From positions 1 to 32,046 of the forward strand of contig JAFGXW010000088.1 in the NCBI GenBank assembly GCA_016936415.1: 32,046 nucleotides of DNA, read 5' to 3'. This DNA is from Bacilli bacterium. Lineage in GTDB: Bacteria > Bacillota_I > Bacilli_A > Izemoplasmatales > Izemoplasmataceae. The stretch's first letter is position 1; each line of letters begins with the position of its first letter. Made by a program: the position numbers and the translations under genes. A model generated the notes under the pieces. The model was given only the letters and a program-made list of their open reading frames with translations. It searched no databases and was not told the origin of the DNA. Below are positions 27,882 to 32,046 of the stretch, piece by piece.

Positions 27882-28737
27882 TTTTACTTAGCTCCTCTTT
27901 TACATATGTTGGCAACATAAATGATGCTTTATGTAAATCACTATTATAATATTTTGTTTTCAAATTAAATTTTTCCCAAATATGGGGTTTATGATCTGCG
28001 ATGGGATGATATGTTTTAGAAGCAAATCCAAACAACCAATACCCCGATGGATATGTAGGTTGGAAAAATTGATACACTTCAGCAATCGGAAAAATGGTGT
28101 CAATTTTATGATGGGAGCGTTTCATCTCTCTTCTTTCACGTTCAAAATAAGGAGATTCATGTTGATTAATTAAAATACCATCCATTTTAAGAGCTTTATA
28201 ACAGCTACGATAAAAATCTAGAGTAAACAATCCCTCTCCAGGTCCGACTGGGTCAGTAGAATCTACCAAAATCAAGTCATATGTGCCTTCAGGCGTGTTA
28301 TTCACAAAGGCAAGGCCATCTTCAAAGAATAGGTTGATACGTTGATCTGAGCTTAATGTAGAAGCTGTTTGTGGTATGTACTTTTCTGTTAAACGAACCA
28401 CTCTTTCATCAATTTCTACCATATCGATTTGTTTGATGGATGAATAACGTGAGATTTCTCTTGCAGAACCTCCATCACCACCACCAATAATCAATACTTT
28501 TTCAATCTGAGGATTTACTGCCATTGGCACATGAGCAATCATATCATGATACGCAAATTCATCTTTTTCTGTAATCATCAAAATTCCATCTAATGTAAAG
28601 AATTTTCCAAAGGTAATAGAATCATAGTAATCAATCACTTGGAAATCAGAAACTTCATGATGAAGATGTTTTGTATATTCAATTGAGAATAGACAATCCT
28701 TCGTCCATTTTTCAGTAAATAGATTATTTTTCTCCAT
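27874..28737 (-). CDS. speE: Spermidine synthase (aminopropyltransferase)
   Basis: VLIIGGGDGGSAREISRY, VEIDERVV, DLILVDSTDPVGPGEGLF. Confidence 0.94.
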   Translation of the reverse strand: MEKNNLFTEKWTKDCLFSIEYTKHLHHEVSDFQVIDYYDSITFGKFFTLDGILMITEKDEFAYHDMIAHVPMAVNPQIEKVLIIGGGDGGSAREISRYSSIKQIDMVEIDERVVRLTEKYIPQTASTLSSDQRINLFFEDGLAFVNNTPEGTYDLILVDSTDPVGPGEGLFTLDFYRSCYKALKMDGILINQHESPYFERERREMKRSHHKIDTIFPIAEVYQFFQPTYPSGYWLFGFASKTYHPIADHKPHIWEKFNLKTKYYNSDLHKASFMLPTYVKEELSKNE

Positions 28738-30220
28738 TACTTTGCCCCTCTTTCAAGACTTTAACTTTTACAAGTTTATGTTCCATTACCGGACCGATAA
28801 TTTGATTTTTAAATTTTAATAAAAAGCGAAAATCATTGACAATTTCTTCTGTCATCAATTCACCAGGTACAACTAGTGGAATTCCTGGAGGATAAACCAT
28901 TATTTGATCTGCAGCAATTTTGTTTACTGCGTCATCTAGTGAAACATACTCACTTTCCAAGAAGAATGCTTCACGTGGTGTTTTTAAAACCACTGGTTCG
29001 CGTAAGCTCATACTTTTTGTTCCATTTTTTACTTTGGTTTTGTATTTTATAGCAAAATCTTGTAGTGCAGTAACAAGTTGTTGGATAGAATCCATTGTAT
29101 CACCAACACTAACAATGGCGAGCACAACCTTTGTTTCCCCAACTTCCAGTTGAATGTGATATTCCTGTTTTAAAATATCATATGCTTCAAACCCAGTTAG
29201 TCCGAGTTGTGAGACATTAATAATCAATTTACTTAGATCACGAGCAAATATCTCATTACCATTCAATATATTCGCGTCTACACAAGACAAATATGGTATT
29301 TTATTAATTTCATCACGAGCGTAATTAGATAGCGAAACAATATTCTCAAACATGGATGAATTTGTTGCTAAGTTATAACGAGCCATATCCAAAGACCCAA
29401 GCAACAAATAACTAGCACTAGATGTTTGCATCACGTTGATAATAGAACGTACTTTCGCTCTAGAAATTAACCCTTCATTACCAAGAAGCATTGAACTTTG
29501 TGTTAAAGATCCACCTGTCTTATGAACTGAAATTGTTGCCAAGTCAGCCCCAAGGCGAATAGATCCTTCGGGAAATCGATCATCAAAGTAAAAATGACTT
29601 CCATGAGATTCATCTACCAACACAGCGATATTTTTACTATGTGCATACTGAATGATTTTTTTCAAGTTAGAAGTAAACCCATAATAAGTGGGATTTAATA
29701 CAAGAATTGCTTTCGCATCAAGGTTTTCATCAATCGTTCTTTTTACATCTTTTAAACTAATACCCATTGATATCCCGATTTTTTTATTGACAAGAGGTTG
29801 AATATAAACTGGTTTTGCCCCAGCTAATACCAATCCATTGATTGCAGATTTATGAACATTTCTCGGTAAAATGATTTTATCTCCAGGATGACAGGCAGAT
29901 AAAATCATATTTTGCACACCACCAGTTGAACCATTCACCAAAAAGAAAGCATAATCAGCTCCAAATAAATCTGCAGCCAAATCTTCTGCTTCTTTGATAA
30001 TTCCCGTAGGATTGCTTAAATTATCTAATTCTTTCATGGAGTTCACATCAATCTTAAAGATCTCCGCTCCAACAGCATCTTTGAAATCCTGATGGATTCC
30101 ACGGCCCATTTTGTGACCTGGTACATCAAAAGGAGTCACATTTGTTCGAAGCCCATAATTAATAAGCGCATCAAACAGAGGCTTTTGATTTTGATCTTTA
30201 CTCATAGATGTTTTTACCAT
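28724..30220 (-). CDS. speA: Orn/Lys/Arg decarboxylase family protein, probably arginine decarboxylase by context
   Basis: 498 aa; [56 protein letters not shown] (PLP Lys). Confidence 0.88.
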   Translation of the reverse strand: MVKTSMSKDQNQKPLFDALINYGLRTNVTPFDVPGHKMGRGIHQDFKDAVGAEIFKIDVNSMKELDNLSNPTGIIKEAEDLAADLFGADYAFFLVNGSTGGVQNMILSACHPGDKIILPRNVHKSAINGLVLAGAKPVYIQPLVNKKIGISMGISLKDVKRTIDENLDAKAILVLNPTYYGFTSNLKKIIQYAHSKNIAVLVDESHGSHFYFDDRFPEGSIRLGADLATISVHKTGGSLTQSSMLLGNEGLISRAKVRSIINVMQTSSASYLLLGSLDMARYNLATNSSMFENIVSLSNYARDEINKIPYLSCVDANILNGNEIFARDLSKLIINVSQLGLTGFEAYDILKQEYHIQLEVGETKVVLAIVSVGDTMDSIQQLVTALQDFAIKYKTKVKNGTKSMSLREPVVLKTPREAFFLESEYVSLDDAVNKIAADQIMVYPPGIPLVVPGELMTEEIVNDFRFLLKFKNQIIGPVMEHKLVKVKVLKEGQSNGEK

Positions 30221-31001
30221 AATAGATCTCCTTCATTTCTCTCTCTAATATTTTTAAGAGCTCATTTTGTTTTTCTATAGATAATGATGATTTTTCTTTT
30301 CCAAATAAATAGTCATCTAAATTTAATTCTTTTAGCATCATCTTAGAATGAAAAATATTTTCTTGATAGACATTTACATCAATACAGTTATAGCGTTCGA
30401 TTGTATCAACATTAATATAATCTTGAATGGTATCAAAATCGTCATCTATAAAAACTTTTTTCCCATTTGCAAGTCTTGTAAAACCTCTAACTCTAAAATC
30501 AATGGTAATGATATCAGAATCAAAACTACCGATTAAATAATCCAATGATTTCAAAGGAGAAATTTGCCCACATGTTGATACATCTATATCAACACGAAAT
30601 GTTGAAACTCCTTTTTCAGGATGACTTTCAGGATATGAATGTACGGTAATATGTGACTTATCTAAATGTGCAACGATTGTTTCACCACAATGTCCTAACT
30701 CACCACAGTTACAAGATTCATCTACAAAATCTTTTGCAATTGGTTCTTCACTAATCAAGATGGTTACACTTGCACCTTGTGGTTCATAGTCTTGTTTGGA
30801 AATATTCAATACATTTGCACCAATGTTACTGGTAACTTGTACTAAGATTTCTGTCAATCTTTTAGAATTATAGGTTTCATCGATATATTCGATGTATTGT
30901 CTTCTTTCTTCTTCTGTTTCTGTGATGCAAATATCATAAATGTTAAAAGACAATGACTTTGTCAAATTATTAAAGCCATATAACGCTAAGCGCTCAGCCA
31001 C
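30198..31001 (-). CDS. speD: S-adenosylmethionine decarboxylase proenzyme, E. coli SpeD type
   Basis: 267 aa; [83 protein letters not shown]. Confidence 0.95.
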   Translation of the reverse strand: MAERLALYGFNNLTKSLSFNIYDICITETEEERRQYIEYIDETYNSKRLTEILVQVTSNIGANVLNISKQDYEPQGASVTILISEEPIAKDFVDESCNCGELGHCGETIVAHLDKSHITVHSYPESHPEKGVSTFRVDIDVSTCGQISPLKSLDYLIGSFDSDIITIDFRVRGFTRLANGKKVFIDDDFDTIQDYINVDTIERYNCIDVNVYQENIFHSKMMLKELNLDDYLFGKEKSSLSIEKQNELLKILEREMKEIYYGKNIYE

Positions 31002-31002
31002 T

Positions 31003-32046
31003 TTAGTTGGTACCTAAGTATTTTTTCAAACTATCTACTTTGTCCAAACGTTCCCATGGTAAATCCAAATCTAAACGACCAAAGTGTCCGTATGCTGCGG
31101 TTTGTTTATAAATCGGATTTTTCAACCCTAATGTAGTAATGATTGCTTTTGGTCTCAAATCAAAGTTTTCCATAATTGCTTTCACAATCGTTTCTTCACT
31201 TACGATATTGGTGTTAAACGTATCAACTCTTATACTAGTAGGTTTTGCAACTCCAATGGCATATGATAATTGAATTTCGCATTTTTTTGCCAACCCTGCA
31301 GCCACTATGTTTTTCGCAACATATCTTGCTGCATAAGCTGCACTTCTATCTACTTTAGAAGCATCTTTTCCACTGAATGCTCCTCCACCATGACGGCTAT
31401 ACCCTCCGTAAGTATCCACGATGATTTTTCTTCCTGTAACACCAGCATCACCATGAGGTCCGCCTACGATAAAGTTTCCTGTTGGATTAATAAAGATTTT
31501 AGTATCTTGATCAATCAAATGACTTGGTATTATTTTATCGATTACTTTTTTGCGAATATCATTTTTTAAAGTTGCTTGACTAACTTTGTCACTATGTTGA
31601 CTAGAAACCACAACAGCTTCTACACGAAATGGTTGATCATTTTCATCAAACTCTACTGTAACTTGTGTCTTCCCATCTGGTCTCAAATAAGAACAAGTCC
31701 CATTTTTACGAACTTTGGTGAGTTGCTTTGCCAATTTGTGGGCAAGTACAATCGCTAAAGGCATATATTCTTCTGTTTCATCGGATGCAAATCCAAACAT
31801 CAGCCCTTGATCTCCAGCCCCTTGTTCTTTTGATGCACTCTCATCCACACCCATAGCAATATCTGGTGATTGTGGATCTATCGCAACCAAAACAGCTAAA
31901 TTTTCTGCATCAAAACCATATTTTCCTCGATCATAACCAATTTCTTTCACAGTTTCTCTAACAATTTTTTGAATATCTACATAAGTCGTTGTTGTAATTT
32001 CACCAGCGACTAAAACCAATCCGGTTGTAACAAGTGTTTCTACTGC
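31003..32046 (-). CDS. metK: S-adenosylmethionine synthase (5' end lies outside window)
   Basis: [75 protein letters not shown]; frame stays open to the window edge. Confidence 0.96.
   Translation of the reverse strand, partial: AVETLVTTGLVLVAGEITTTTYVDIQKIVRETVKEIGYDRGKYGFDAENLAVLVAIDPQSPDIAMGVDESASKEQGAGDQGLMFGFASDETEEYMPLAIVLAHKLAKQLTKVRKNGTCSYLRPDGKTQVTVEFDENDQPFRVEAVVVSSQHSDKVSQATLKNDIRKKVIDKIIPSHLIDQDTKIFINPTGNFIVGGPHGDAGVTGRKIIVDTYGGYSRHGGGAFSGKDASKVDRSAAYAARYVAKNIVAAGLAKKCEIQLSYAIGVAKPTSIRVDTFNTNIVSEETIVKAIMENFDLRPKAIITTLGLKNPIYKQTAAYGHFGRLDLDLPWERLDKVDSLKKYLGTN

Overview
AT-rich bacterial chromosomal window of mostly metabolic genes in standard code (TGA is used as a stop, e.g. in an ATGA overlap at 26059-26062). 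Visible content: a truncated class I/II aminotransferase (left edge); a minus-strand operon serC-like / serA / DUF1015::glutamate dehydrogenase fusion / ilvE; a plus-strand aminotransferase, M19 dipeptidase and gamma-carbonic-anhydrase-like cluster; a YczE-type membrane protein; two tandem MacB-like ATPase-permease fusion ABC proteins; a Cys-containing membrane protein with an SDR; a secreted endonuclease I-family lipoprotein; asnB behind a clear T-box leader; a complete livJHMGF branched-chain amino acid ABC operon; two tandem EamA/DMT transporters; and a metK-speD-speA-speE-speB polyamine operon (right edge truncates metK). No CRISPR, tRNA, rRNA, transposase or phage genes were recognised. 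The most notable items are the DUF1015::GDH fusion inside a serine biosynthesis operon, TGAAAA-NN-TTTTCA palindromes near both the serC and livJ promoters, and an Asn T-box starting almost directly after livF. Lineage is not determined; the gene content, low GC and standard code would fit a Firmicutes or deep Mollicutes-like bacterium (inference only).
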